Position numbers and translations under genes: made by a program. From positions 1 to 12,791 of the forward strand of contig ONWK01000241.1 of assembly GCA_900321505.1 (NCBI GenBank): a stretch of 12,791 bases of DNA. Reading direction: 5' to 3'. The stretch is from an uncultured Eubacteriales bacterium. Lineage in GTDB: Bacteria > Bacillota > Clostridia > Lachnospirales > Lachnospiraceae. This document shows positions 1 through 7,637 of the stretch, piece by piece (the stretch's first letter is position 1; every line of letters starts with the position of its first letter). Below the pieces are notes generated by a model that worked only from the letters and a program-made list of their open reading frames with translations, was not told where the DNA came from and ran no database searches.

Positions 1-144
1 AGCGGTGCGATGGCCACAGGCTGGAAGAAGATTTTCGGAAAATGGTACTATTTCCGTGACGGCGGCGACATGGTTACCGGAAAGGTAAATATTGACGGAG
101 AAATATACAGATTTACGGAAAACGGAATATGTACTGACCGGTAG
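1..144 (+). CDS. Cell-wall-binding repeat protein, C-terminal end (partial)
   Basis: The window opens inside this gene; frame 1 reads 47 codons to a TAG at 142-144. The visible part is one and a half choline-binding-like (CW_binding_1, PF01473-type) repeats: a GW pair at residues 7-8, a KWYYF aromatic strand, then GGDMVTG, and a second weaker half-repeat (GEIYRF, ENGI). Proteins of this kind are secreted and held on the envelope by stacked aromatic repeats. The repeats here sit at the very C-terminus, so any catalytic or adhesive domain lies upstream, outside the window. It resembles the repeat region of the GH25 protein at 9162, but that protein has its repeats in the middle, so the two are not simple duplicates. 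Function beyond wall binding cannot be told. Confidence 0.85.
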   Translation, partial: SGAMATGWKKIFGKWYYFRDGGDMVTGKVNIDGEIYRFTENGICTDR

Positions 145-168
145 GTTTTTATGGAAAAAGAAAACCGC

Positions 169-174
169 GGGGAG
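169..174 (+). promoter_or_regulatory. Ribosome binding site deciding the phosphatase start
   Basis: GGGGAG lies 8 nt before the GTG at 183 but only 2 nt before the in-frame GTG at 177. The normal spacing favours 183 as the start of the phosphatase gene. Confidence 0.55.
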
Positions 175-182
175 TAGTGGCA

Positions 183-2027
183 GTGAAAGACAGTCTGAAG
201 GATAAGTTAATACTGAAAAAGTATAAGTCTGAGGATCGGACCCGTTTCAGTGTTGTGGGAGAGGTTACGATTTTCTTTCTGATTGCCATAATCCTTACGG
301 CGGTGCTGTCGTACTTTACGCTCCGGCATTCTGCTGAGGACAGGGTGAGAACCCAGCGGGAGGAGCTGGGGGATGCCATAGCTCAGGAGGTAATAACAGA
401 GCTGAAGGAGTATCCTTCTTACAAATGGCTGCTGGAGTACTGGTATGATCACGCTGATGAACTGGATGTTGAGTATGAAACCGGAGAAATAACTGCCAGT
501 AAGGCAAGGGATATTTCGATGCGCAACAGCTGGCTGGTCATAGCCGATGCGCAGCCCGAAGAGGTGGATGCACTCTCGTCAGAGGATCAGAAGAGATATG
601 CGGAGGTAGTCTATTCATGGCTTCTGAGGCATCTGAATCAGATGAAGGAGACCTACGGCCCTGTATATATTTATATTATCGTTATGGAGAAGAATTATGA
701 AAGCGGAACATTTCTTCTCAGCGGTGCAAAGAAGGATCAAAAGCGCGGTACCAACTACGGTGATGCCTATGTGCTTGGCGTAAAGGCAACCAGTACACCT
801 GCCCAGAAGCTTAATATGCAGCTGGCTGTGTCGCGTAACGGACATCTTGCCCAAAGCGGTAATTATGTGGACAGATATGTATATATCGAAGACATAAAGG
901 ATAATATGCACGTAATGGTAGGACTTGCCTATGATCTGTCCGAAGTTATGAAGGAGACAGAAGGTCAGGTTTTCAGCAATATGATCAGTTTTATCATGCT
1001 GCAGGTAACTCTGGCGCTTATAAGTCTTGTTCTCGTATTTTTCCTGACGCTCAGACCCATCGAGAGAGTACAGCGTAATGTGAGACGATATATAGATACT
1101 AAGGACAGTAAAGCGGTGCTCAGGGACCTGGGAAAGATCCGGCTGAAGAATGAGATCGGCGCTCTTTCAGCAGACATTTCCGACATGGTCGTTTCCATAG
1201 ACCAGTATCTCGATGAGATACAGACCATAACTGCTGAACGTGAGAGGATCGAGGCTGAGCGTGAGAGGATCGAGGCTGAGCTGAGAGTTGCAACATCGAT
1301 CCAGGCAAGCATGCTTCCCAGAAAGTTTCCTGCCTTTCCTGACAGAAATGAATTCGATCTCTACGCCATCATGGATCCGGCCAAGGAGGTCGGTGGAGAT
1401 TTCTATGATTATTTCTTTATAGATCATGATCATCTGGCACTTGTAATAGCGGATGTGTCCGGTAAGGGAATACCTGCGGCGCTCTTTATGGCAAATTCCA
1501 AGACCAGGATAAGGAACCGGGCCATGATGGGAGGTACACCGGGGCAGATCCTGTCGGATGTAAATGAGGAGCTTTGTGCCGAGAATGACACAGATTACTT
1601 TGTTACGGTATGGATGGCGATAATATGCATATCAACAGGCGAAGGGATGGCCTCCAATGCGGGACACGAACACCCTGTGCTGCGTAAGGCAGGAGGAGAG
1701 TATGAAGCCGTTAAATATAAGCATTCCATGGCACTTGCAACAATGGATGGAATAACTATCCGTGAGCATGGCTTCAGTTTAAAACCCGGTGACAGGATAT
1801 ATGTATACACGGATGGTGTTCCCGAGGCTACGGATAATGACTGTGAGCTTTACGGTGAAGAAAGAATGCTGAAGGCTTTAAATGAACTTCCCGAAGCATC
1901 ACCTCAGAAGCTTCTTGAGCATGTTAGAAAGGATATCGACGATTTTGTAGGTGATGCTACTCAGTTTGACGATATTACGATGCTTTGTTTTGATTATTTC
2001 GGAGCAGGGCAGGAAAAAGATGTATAA
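183..2027 (+). CDS. Membrane-anchored SpoIIE/RsbU-type PP2C serine phosphatase
   Basis: Predicted 614-aa phosphatase. Its family dephosphorylates anti-sigma-factor antagonists (SpoIIAA/RsbV type) at the membrane. Order of parts: short basic cytoplasmic N-terminus; TM1 about 28-47; extracellular sensor region about 48-265 with no family I can name; TM2 about 267-289; HAMP-like linker starting at LRPIERV; coiled coil about 340-370 ending in a SIQASMLP motif typical of the RsbU class; phosphatase domain to the end. Metal-binding motifs are intact: EVGGDFYD (D406), IADVSGKG (D424), the NAGHEHP loop, YTDGVPE (D544) and QFDDIT (D596, D597), so it should be active. The GTG at 183 is preferred over the GTG at 177 because of ribosome-site spacing. 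Two exact 21-bp repeats encode part of the coiled coil. No anti-sigma factor or antagonist gene is adjacent, so the target is unknown. It ends 17 nt before the acyltransferase start, suggesting co-transcription. Confidence 0.93.
   Translation: MKDSLKDKLILKKYKSEDRTRFSVVGEVTIFFLIAIILTAVLSYFTLRHSAEDRVRTQREELGDAIAQEVITELKEYPSYKWLLEYWYDHADELDVEYETGEITASKARDISMRNSWLVIADAQPEEVDALSSEDQKRYAEVVYSWLLRHLNQMKETYGPVYIYIIVMEKNYESGTFLLSGAKKDQKRGTNYGDAYVLGVKATSTPAQKLNMQLAVSRNGHLAQSGNYVDRYVYIEDIKDNMHVMVGLAYDLSEVMKETEGQVFSNMISFIMLQVTLALISLVLVFFLTLRPIERVQRNVRRYIDTKDSKAVLRDLGKIRLKNEIGALSADISDMVVSIDQYLDEIQTITAERERIEAERERIEAELRVATSIQASMLPRKFPAFPDRNEFDLYAIMDPAKEVGGDFYDYFFIDHDHLALVIADVSGKGIPAALFMANSKTRIRNRAMMGGTPGQILSDVNEELCAENDTDYFVTVWMAIICISTGEGMASNAGHEHPVLRKAGGEYEAVKYKHSMALATMDGITIREHGFSLKPGDRIYVYTDGVPEATDNDCELYGEERMLKALNELPEASPQKLLEHVRKDIDDFVGDATQFDDITMLCFDYFGAGQEKDV
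1239..1280 (+). repeat. Two exact 21-bp tandem repeats coding for coiled-coil heptads
   Basis: The unit at 1239-1259 is repeated without change at 1260-1280. Each copy encodes one heptad, RERIEAE, in the coiled coil that joins TM2/HAMP to the phosphatase domain. Flanking sequence (AE before, L after) continues the same pattern. Because the unit is a whole heptad, gain or loss of a copy would keep both the reading frame and the coiled-coil register. Confidence 0.95.
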
Positions 2028-2030
2028 AAT

Positions 2031-2037
2031 GGTGGAG
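2031..2037 (+). promoter_or_regulatory. Ribosome binding site for a TTG start
   Basis: GGTGGAG lies 7 nt before the TTG at 2045. It supports TTG as the start of the acyltransferase; the ATG at 2029 is in a different frame and stops after 12 codons. Confidence 0.6.
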
Positions 2038-2044
2038 CAGAAAG

Positions 2045-3232
2045 TTGGAAAAAAAGAACCGGGTTGACGAACTTGATATTATCAAAGGTTTCGGCATACT
2101 GATTATTGCCGTATATCACCTGGTATACAGACCAATGGACGGGATTCCGGATAAAATGATAATGTCCCTTGGATGGGCTCTTATCGCGCTTTATTTTATG
2201 ATATCAGGCTATGTCTTTAAGCCGGGTAAAACCGTGATCGAGAATTACAGGCGAAGGCTGCTGGGACTTATCCTTCCGGTATTCCTCGGAGAACTGGTAA
2301 TGCTCGGTATCGGCGGGATCTATTGCAAGTTTGTCCATGGTTATACTGCCAGGGATATCCTTCATGATGCGGCTGTAACCTTCCTAAGACCCGAGATAAC
2401 GATGAATATATCCCCCAGATGGGGAGAGGGCGGTATACTGTTCTTTAATCTTTCACCGGTATGGTACATATGGGCGCTGGCATGGACGCTTCTGCTTTTT
2501 TATCCGCTTGCAAAGCTGGTATCCGGCAGGAGCACGAAGGTCTGGCTGGCTGTAGTGCTGGGACTTATGGCTGTACAGATTCCTCTGTATCTTTTTGTTG
2601 AGCCCCTGCCCTGGTGTCTGGGCGTAATTCCGGTTTATACAGTTTTCATGCTGATCGGTGTGAAGATAAAGGAACTCGGGATCATTGAATGGCTGAGAAA
2701 GATATCCGTACCCAAAACAATAATATATACCATAGTTTTTTTTGCGGCCCATTTCGGACTTTATCTTTTCGGAGGTAACGAATGCTATTATGTCAGTGTT
2801 TTCGGTACCAGAGGGTGGCTGGATATACCTCTTGTAGTTCTGCAGCTGCTGGTCGCATTTCCGGCATTCTACGGCCTTGCAAGGTTTATGTCGATGAACA
2901 GGTATCTTTCAAGACGGATGCGCTGGTTTGGACAGCATTCACTTACTATACTGATCTGGCATTGCTTTTTCGGAATGCTGTTCGAGGATATGCTCGGAAC
3001 CTATGACAAACTCGGGAACGAATACTGGTATTTGGAATATGCCGGACTTACCGTTACGCCGGAGATATTCTGGAAATCAGCGGCGGTATTTGTACTGGCT
3101 ATCCTCAGCTGTATCCCGGTTGCGGCAGTTGTTGACCGTATCGCTGTCAGAACCTTTAGAAGCCGTCTTCTCGGGCAAAACAGAAAAGCCGAAAAACAAA
3201 AAGCTGAAAAACAAAAGGATGATGGAACATGA
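2045..3232 (+). CDS. Acyltransferase-3 family membrane O-acyltransferase
   Basis: 395-aa polytopic membrane protein of the acyltransferase 3 family (PF01757; OafA/WecH-like). The family typically moves acetyl or other short acyl groups onto sugars of surface polysaccharides. The N-terminus carries the family signature: a charged start (DELDIIKG), a first hydrophobic helix and the conserved histidine, here H25 in IIAVYHLVYRP, followed by an ALYFMISGYVFKPG helix and the basic NYRRRLLGL stretch. About ten hydrophobic segments follow. The tail is cytoplasmic-looking and lysine-rich, with a 15-bp duplication (KAEKQ twice). Start is TTG with a good ribosome site. The stop overlaps the ATG of the following glycosyltransferase by 4 nt (ATGA), implying translational coupling. 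The substrate is probably the polysaccharide made by this cluster (inference). Confidence 0.9.
   Translation: MEKKNRVDELDIIKGFGILIIAVYHLVYRPMDGIPDKMIMSLGWALIALYFMISGYVFKPGKTVIENYRRRLLGLILPVFLGELVMLGIGGIYCKFVHGYTARDILHDAAVTFLRPEITMNISPRWGEGGILFFNLSPVWYIWALAWTLLLFYPLAKLVSGRSTKVWLAVVLGLMAVQIPLYLFVEPLPWCLGVIPVYTVFMLIGVKIKELGIIEWLRKISVPKTIIYTIVFFAAHFGLYLFGGNECYYVSVFGTRGWLDIPLVVLQLLVAFPAFYGLARFMSMNRYLSRRMRWFGQHSLTILIWHCFFGMLFEDMLGTYDKLGNEYWYLEYAGLTVTPEIFWKSAAVFVLAILSCIPVAAVVDRIAVRTFRSRLLGQNRKAEKQKAEKQKDDGT
3185..3214 (+). repeat. 15-bp near-exact tandem repeat (KAEKQ twice)
   Basis: Units 3185-3199 and 3200-3214 differ at a single third-codon position (GCC versus GCT) and encode KAEKQ twice at the C-terminus of the acyltransferase. 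It lies in an A-rich stretch, which favours slippage. Confidence 0.85.
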
Positions 3233-4572
3233 AGAAGATCCTGATGATCGAGCATTATGCAGGTTCGCCTGAAATGGGGATGGAATTCCGGCCGTATTAT
3301 ATGGCCCGGGAATGGGTTAAGATGGGCTATAATGTCCATATCATAGCTGCGGATTTCTCGCATCTTAGAATAAAGAATCCCGAGATCAGAGGGGATCTGC
3401 AGAAGGAGATTATTGACGGGATCAAATATCACTGGATCCATACAGGAACGTACAACGGTAACGGTGCGGCAAGGGCCCTTACCATGGGGCAGTTTGCCGG
3501 AAAGCTGTGGCTGTATGCAAAGAGGATAGCAAGAAGATTTAAACCGGATGTTATCATAGCATCCTCCACCTATCCGCTGGACACCTATGCGGGACAGAGG
3601 TTAAGGAGGTTCTCCCCCGGGTCATGCCTTATACATGAGGTTCATGATATGTGGCCGGCAACTCTCATTGAGATGGGAGGGATGTCGAAATGGCATCCAT
3701 TCTGTGTGGCCATGCAGATCGGGGAGAATTCAGCATATAAAAACAGTGATGAGGTTGTGTCTCTTCTGCCTCTGGCTGAAAAATACATGCAGCAGCATGG
3801 CCTTAAGCCGGGACATTTCACCTATATTCCAAACGGCATATTGCCTGAGGAATGGGAATCGCCGGAGCCCCTTCCCCCGGAGCATGAAGAGCTGCTCAGC
3901 AGGCTGAAGAGAAGAAGGAGATTTATAGTCGGTTATTTCGGCGGGCATGCTCTTTCTAATGCCCTGGATAATCTGCTGGAAACAGCGGCGCTTTCAGCGA
4001 AGAGAAAGGGAAGAGCCTCATATGTTCTGGTCGGAGACGGCGTAGAGAAGGAGAAGCTTCAGAAAAAGGCAGAGGAAATGGGTCTTAAAGAGGTTTATTT
4101 CCTTCCGAAGATAAAAAAGCAGCAGGTGCCCTCACTGACGAAATGGTTCAGCTGCACTTATGTGGGAGCTAAGGATTCAACGCTTTACCGCTTCGGTCTG
4201 TGTATGAACAAGATATTTGATTCAATGATGGCGGGAAAGCCGATATTATGTGCGATAACAACACCTGACAATCTGATACTGAAAAACAACTGCGGGATCA
4301 TGGTCCCTTCCGGTGCGCCGGATAAGGCGGATGAGGACATAGCTGCCTGGGAGAAGATCCCTGCAAGGGAGCTGAAGAAGTTCGGAGAGAACGGACACAG
4401 GGCAGCAGTTGAAAAATATACTTACGAAAAGCTTGCCGCGCAGTTTGCGGAGCTGTTTAAAGGAGAAAACAATGAAGGAAGAACTATTAAAAAAGATAGA
4501 GGATCGGACTCTTGTTGCAGGTGTCGTGGGCCTCGGATATGTGGGCCTTCCCCTTGCTGTAGAAAAGGCTAA
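3229..4572 (+). CDS. GT4-type glycosyltransferase (WbuB-like)
   Basis: 447-aa GT-B fold glycosyltransferase, expected to add a sugar from a nucleotide donor to the lipid-linked repeat unit on the cytoplasmic side of the membrane. The N-terminal Rossmann half shows KKILMIEHYAG, a PYYMAREWVKMGYNVHII strand-helix and FKPDVIIAS. The linker has YIPNGI. The C-terminal half has the donor-site elements VGYFGGH, YVLVGDGVEKEKL, EVYFLPKI and KIFDSMMAGKP (328-338). This is the WbuB-like GT4 pattern (PF13579/PF00534 type); donor and acceptor cannot be read from sequence. ATG start, 4-nt overlap with the upstream acyltransferase. Oddity: homologous sequence appears to end near residue 413, but no stop is met until 4570-4572, so residues 415-447 are read from the first 101 nt of the next gene in another frame and form a Cys-rich tail. 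A lost stop or frameshift near 4450-4471 is likely. Confidence 0.88.
   Translation: MKKILMIEHYAGSPEMGMEFRPYYMAREWVKMGYNVHIIAADFSHLRIKNPEIRGDLQKEIIDGIKYHWIHTGTYNGNGAARALTMGQFAGKLWLYAKRIARRFKPDVIIASSTYPLDTYAGQRLRRFSPGSCLIHEVHDMWPATLIEMGGMSKWHPFCVAMQIGENSAYKNSDEVVSLLPLAEKYMQQHGLKPGHFTYIPNGILPEEWESPEPLPPEHEELLSRLKRRRRFIVGYFGGHALSNALDNLLETAALSAKRKGRASYVLVGDGVEKEKLQKKAEEMGLKEVYFLPKIKKQQVPSLTKWFSCTYVGAKDSTLYRFGLCMNKIFDSMMAGKPILCAITTPDNLILKNNCGIMVPSGAPDKADEDIAAWEKIPARELKKFGENGHRAAVEKYTYEKLAAQFAELFKGENNEGRTIKKDRGSDSCCRCRGPRICGPSPCCRKG
4459..4465 (+). promoter_or_regulatory. Ribosome binding site fixing the dehydrogenase start
   Basis: AAAGGAG stands 6 nt before the ATG at 4472. An in-frame ATG further upstream at 4409 lacks a comparable site and would add 21 residues not expected before the Rossmann fold, so 4472 is chosen. 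Confidence 0.8.
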
Positions 4573-5788
4573 GGCAGGCTTTACCACCATAGGCTTTGAT
4601 GTTCAGGCATCCAAGGTTGAGATGGTAAATGCTGGGCATAATTATATAGGAGATGTGGTGGATTCCGATCTGGCGGAGCTGGTAAAAAAAGGAAAGCTCA
4701 GAGCCACCTCGGATTTCGGGTTTATCAGGAATGTGGATTTCATAGCCATCTGTGTCCCCACTCCCCTGGACAGCCATCAGGAGCCGGACATCAGTTATGT
4801 CAGGGATTCGACCATCGCGATCTCAAAGTATCTGACAAAGGGTACCATGGTGGTACTGGAGTCGACAACCTATCCCGGTACGACCGAGGAGCTTATAAAG
4901 CCTTTGCTGGAAGAAGGCAGCGGGCTTAAGTGCGGAGAGGATTTCTATCTTGGCTTCAGTCCCGAACGTGTGGATCCGGGTAATCTGATTTACAAGACAA
5001 AGAACACGCCCAAGGTTGTGGGAGCCATATCGGAGGACGGCGGCGAGGTCATTTCAGCCATGTACCGTGCAGTCCTGGATGGTGATGTATTCACGGTATC
5101 CTCTCCCGCAGTAGCGGAAATGGAGAAGATACTCGAGAATACCTACAGGAATATCAATATCGGTCTTATCAATGAGATCGGACGGCTCTGCCATGAAATG
5201 GGCATTTCCGTATGGGAGGTCATAGATGCCGCAAAGACCAAGCCTTACGGTTTCCAGGCCTTTTATCCGGGACCGGGACTCGGCGGACACTGCATCCCGC
5301 TGGATCCCTATTATCTTACCTGGAAGGCCAGGGAATACGGCTTCCATACGACACTCATAGAGAACAGTATGGTGATAAATGACAGCCAGCCCGAGTACTG
5401 CGTTGAACGTGCGATGCATATACTGAACCGGGAGAAAAAGGCTATCAACGGAGCAAAGGTGCTTCTGCTGGGAGTATCATATAAAAATGATATCGATGAT
5501 TACAGGGAAAGTCCGGCAATCCGCGTGTATCGTGAGCTGCTGAAGGTCGGAGCGGAGGTTTCATATTATGACCCCTGGGTTCCGGAGTTTAAGAATATGT
5601 ACGGAGTCAGTGACAGGTCTCTTCCGGAGCTTACGCCGGAGGTCGTTGAGGCGTTTGATCTGGTAATGGTCACTGCGGCACATCACAATGTGGACTATGC
5701 TATGGTACAGAAGCATGCCAAAGCTGTATTTGATACTAAAAATGTTATGAAGGACATAGTACCGAGAGATAATATCGAGGTTCTGTAG
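4472..5788 (+). CDS. UDP-sugar 6-dehydrogenase (WbpA/WbpO-like)
   Basis: 438-aa member of the UDP-glucose/GDP-mannose dehydrogenase family, which oxidises C6 of a nucleotide sugar to the carboxylate using two NAD+. Seen: an N-terminal NAD-binding Rossmann motif GLGYVGLPLA with glycines at 20, 22 and 25; CVPTPLD; ESTTYPGTTEE; GFSPERVDPGN; the central helix EMEKILENTYRNINIGLINE; the catalytic cysteine C274 in GGHCIPLDPYYL; and the C-terminal nucleotide-sugar domain with GVSYKNDIDDYRESPA. These features, with a WbpB-like gene right after, favour UDP-GlcNAc 6-dehydrogenase (WbpA type, EC 1.1.1.136) over UDP-glucose dehydrogenase; a UDP-GalNAc (WbpO) or UDP-ManNAc (WecC) substrate is possible. It is followed after 18 nt by the oxidoreductase gene. 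The upstream glycosyltransferase frame overlaps its first 101 nt. Confidence 0.93.
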   Translation: MKEELLKKIEDRTLVAGVVGLGYVGLPLAVEKAKAGFTTIGFDVQASKVEMVNAGHNYIGDVVDSDLAELVKKGKLRATSDFGFIRNVDFIAICVPTPLDSHQEPDISYVRDSTIAISKYLTKGTMVVLESTTYPGTTEELIKPLLEEGSGLKCGEDFYLGFSPERVDPGNLIYKTKNTPKVVGAISEDGGEVISAMYRAVLDGDVFTVSSPAVAEMEKILENTYRNINIGLINEIGRLCHEMGISVWEVIDAAKTKPYGFQAFYPGPGLGGHCIPLDPYYLTWKAREYGFHTTLIENSMVINDSQPEYCVERAMHILNREKKAINGAKVLLLGVSYKNDIDDYRESPAIRVYRELLKVGAEVSYYDPWVPEFKNMYGVSDRSLPELTPEVVEAFDLVMVTAAHHNVDYAMVQKHAKAVFDTKNVMKDIVPRDNIEVL

Positions 5789-5806
5789 AGGAAAAGGGGA
5801 CGGGAT

Positions 5807-6895
5807 ATGCGTTATGCGCTGATCGGCTGCGGCCGGATATCAACAAACCATATAGCTGCGGCCGTTAGAAATGAACTGGAGATAGCTGCGGTATGTGATC
5901 TTCTTCCTGAGCGGATGGAGGAGGTCCTTTCAAAGCACGGACTGGAAAAGGATACGGGAATCAGAAGATATACGGATTATACCGAACTTCTTGATAAGGA
6001 GAAGCCGGAGCTTGTCAGTATAGCCACGGAAAGCGGTTCCCATGCACGTATAGCCCTGGCCGCGATCGACAGAGGAATACCGGTGATCATTGAAAAACCC
6101 ATGGCCATGTCCATACAGGATGCGGATGAGATCATACGGAGGTCACGTGAAAAGGGTGTGGTTGTTTCCGCATGCCATCAGAACCGTTTTAATGTTGCGG
6201 TACAGAAGATGCGGAGAGCTCTCGAGGCGGGCAGGTTCGGAAAGCTGTCTCACGGATCCGTTCATGTACGCTGGAACAGGAACAAAGGATACTACGAGCA
6301 GGCATCCTGGAGGGGAACCTGGGCAGAGGATGGCGGAACGCTGATGAACCAGTGCATCCACGGTATCGATCTTCTCAGATGGACCTTTGGAGATGAGGTA
6401 GAGGAGGTATACGGCCGGACACGGCAGGTAATGCATCCGTACCTTGAGGCGGAGGATGTGGGAATGGCGGTTGTCCGCTTTAAGAACGGCGCCATAGCCA
6501 CGATCGAAGGAACTGTAAATGTCTATCCTAAAAATCTTGAGGAAACACTGTACATTTTCGGAGAGAAGGGTACTGTCAAGATCGGCGGAACCTCAACAAA
6601 TAATATAGATGTCTGGGATTTCGCAGATGAGGATCCGGAGGATAAGGGTAATCAGGGACTTAAGGAAGCAACAAGCAACGTCTACGGCAACGGACATACA
6701 AGTCTGTTCCGGGATGTGATAGATGCCATACATGAAAAAAGGCAGCCCTATGTGGATGCGGTTGCGGGACGGAATGCCCTGGAGCTTGTGCTTGCCATTT
6801 ATAAGAGCAGTAAGGAAGGCATACCGGTACGTCTTCCGCTTAATGAATTCTCCAGTCTTGATATGGCAGGTACATTTGACGGTATTGAGGGATAA
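5807..6895 (+). CDS. wbpB: Gfo/Idh/MocA oxidoreductase, WbpB/WlbA-like UDP-GlcNAcA 3-dehydrogenase
   Basis: 362-aa cytoplasmic NAD(P)-dependent oxidoreductase. N-terminal Rossmann fold with GCGRIS (G7, G9), the family EKP motif with catalytic-site lysine K97, and the C-terminal domain with WRGTW, then GGTLMNQCIHGIDLLRW placing H185 and D188 where the family has its substrate and catalytic residues. The stretch YPKNLEETLYIFGEKGTVKI with NNIDVWDF after it is, from memory, close to WbpB/WlbA proteins, which oxidise C3 of UDP-N-acetyl-glucosaminuronate (EC 1.1.1.335) before a transamination. That fits its place behind a WbpA-like dehydrogenase. The partner aminotransferase (WbpE) and N-acetyltransferase (WbpD) are not in the window. 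Start ATG has AGGGGA 6 nt upstream. Three nt separate its stop from the next ATG. The gene symbol is a best match by motif, not tested by search. Confidence 0.85.
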   Translation: MRYALIGCGRISTNHIAAAVRNELEIAAVCDLLPERMEEVLSKHGLEKDTGIRRYTDYTELLDKEKPELVSIATESGSHARIALAAIDRGIPVIIEKPMAMSIQDADEIIRRSREKGVVVSACHQNRFNVAVQKMRRALEAGRFGKLSHGSVHVRWNRNKGYYEQASWRGTWAEDGGTLMNQCIHGIDLLRWTFGDEVEEVYGRTRQVMHPYLEAEDVGMAVVRFKNGAIATIEGTVNVYPKNLEETLYIFGEKGTVKIGGTSTNNIDVWDFADEDPEDKGNQGLKEATSNVYGNGHTSLFRDVIDAIHEKRQPYVDAVAGRNALELVLAIYKSSKEGIPVRLPLNEFSSLDMAGTFDGIEG

Positions 6896-6898
6896 GAT

Positions 6899-7594
6899 AT
6901 GATCAAACCATGGAATTCGCTGCCGGAGGATATGAAGCTTCCGGAGCTGAAACCATATTACAGAAGTCTGTATAAAAAAAGGGGAAGCCTTCTCGTGAAA
7001 CGGGGGTTTGACATTATGGCTTCTCTTTTTTTGCTGCTGCCCGCAATTCCCGTGATGGCAGGGGTGGCAGTCTGGATAAAGCTTGATTCAAAGGGCCCTG
7101 TATTCTTCAGACAGGATCGTGTGACGCAGTACGGAAAGACCTTCAGGATCTGCAAATTCAGGACTATGGAGGTTCAGCCCGAGGGTACGGGCCCACAGGT
7201 TACCGCAGGCAAAGATCCGAGGATCACCGGAGTAGGAAAGAAGATCAGAAGTGTAAGACTTGATGAGATACCACAGCTTTTTAATATCCTGACGGGAGAT
7301 ATGACCTTTGTGGGAACCCGCCCTGAGGTACCTCATTATGTTGATCAGTACAAAAAGGAATGGAAGGCAACGCTGCTGCTTCCTGCCGGGGTCACTTCGG
7401 GGGCCAGCGTTAAATACAGGAACGAGGATGAGCAGCTGAAAGAGCTTATGGACAAGGGACTTTCGGTTGACGAAGCGTATATGAAGCATATTTTACCTGA
7501 AAAGATGAAGGTAAACCTGCGGGAAATAAATGACTTTACACTTCTGCACGATTTCGGTATACTACTAAAGACTTTGGTTGCAGTTATAAAATGA
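6899..7594 (+). CDS. Initiating phosphoglycosyl transferase (bacterial sugar transferase family)
   Basis: 231-aa monotopic phosphoglycosyl transferase (PF02397). It transfers a sugar-1-phosphate from a UDP-sugar to undecaprenyl phosphate at the inner face of the membrane, the first committed step of the repeat unit. Seen in order: basic KKRGSLLVKRGFDI ahead of one re-entrant membrane helix (about residues 38-60); FFRQDRV; CKFRTM; ITGVGKKIRSVRLDEIPQL with the catalytic Asp-Glu pair D122/E123; GDMTFVGTRPEVP; then a C-terminal TSGASVKYRNEDE region. The length fits the small PglC/WcaJ-C class without the extra N-terminal membrane domain. The first sugar cannot be told from sequence. GAGGG lies 7 nt before its ATG. 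A 43-nt gap separates it from the chain-length gene. Confidence 0.95.
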   Translation: MIKPWNSLPEDMKLPELKPYYRSLYKKRGSLLVKRGFDIMASLFLLLPAIPVMAGVAVWIKLDSKGPVFFRQDRVTQYGKTFRICKFRTMEVQPEGTGPQVTAGKDPRITGVGKKIRSVRLDEIPQLFNILTGDMTFVGTRPEVPHYVDQYKKEWKATLLLPAGVTSGASVKYRNEDEQLKELMDKGLSVDEAYMKHILPEKMKVNLREINDFTLLHDFGILLKTLVAVIK

Positions 7595-7637
7595 TGACAC
7601 AGTCATGCCATGAGCAGAGGAAGGAAATTAGATCATC

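Noticed and set aside
151..177. Eight-codon open frame (MEKENRGE) ending at TAG overlapping the GTG at 177, a possible leader peptide
   Set aside because: No good ribosome site before it, very short, and no attenuator hairpin follows; it is more likely the run-in to the phosphatase gene.
4409..4471. Upstream ATG extension of the dehydrogenase by 21 residues
   Set aside because: The extension overlaps the glycosyltransferase and lacks a good ribosome site, while AAAGGAG sits at proper spacing before 4472.
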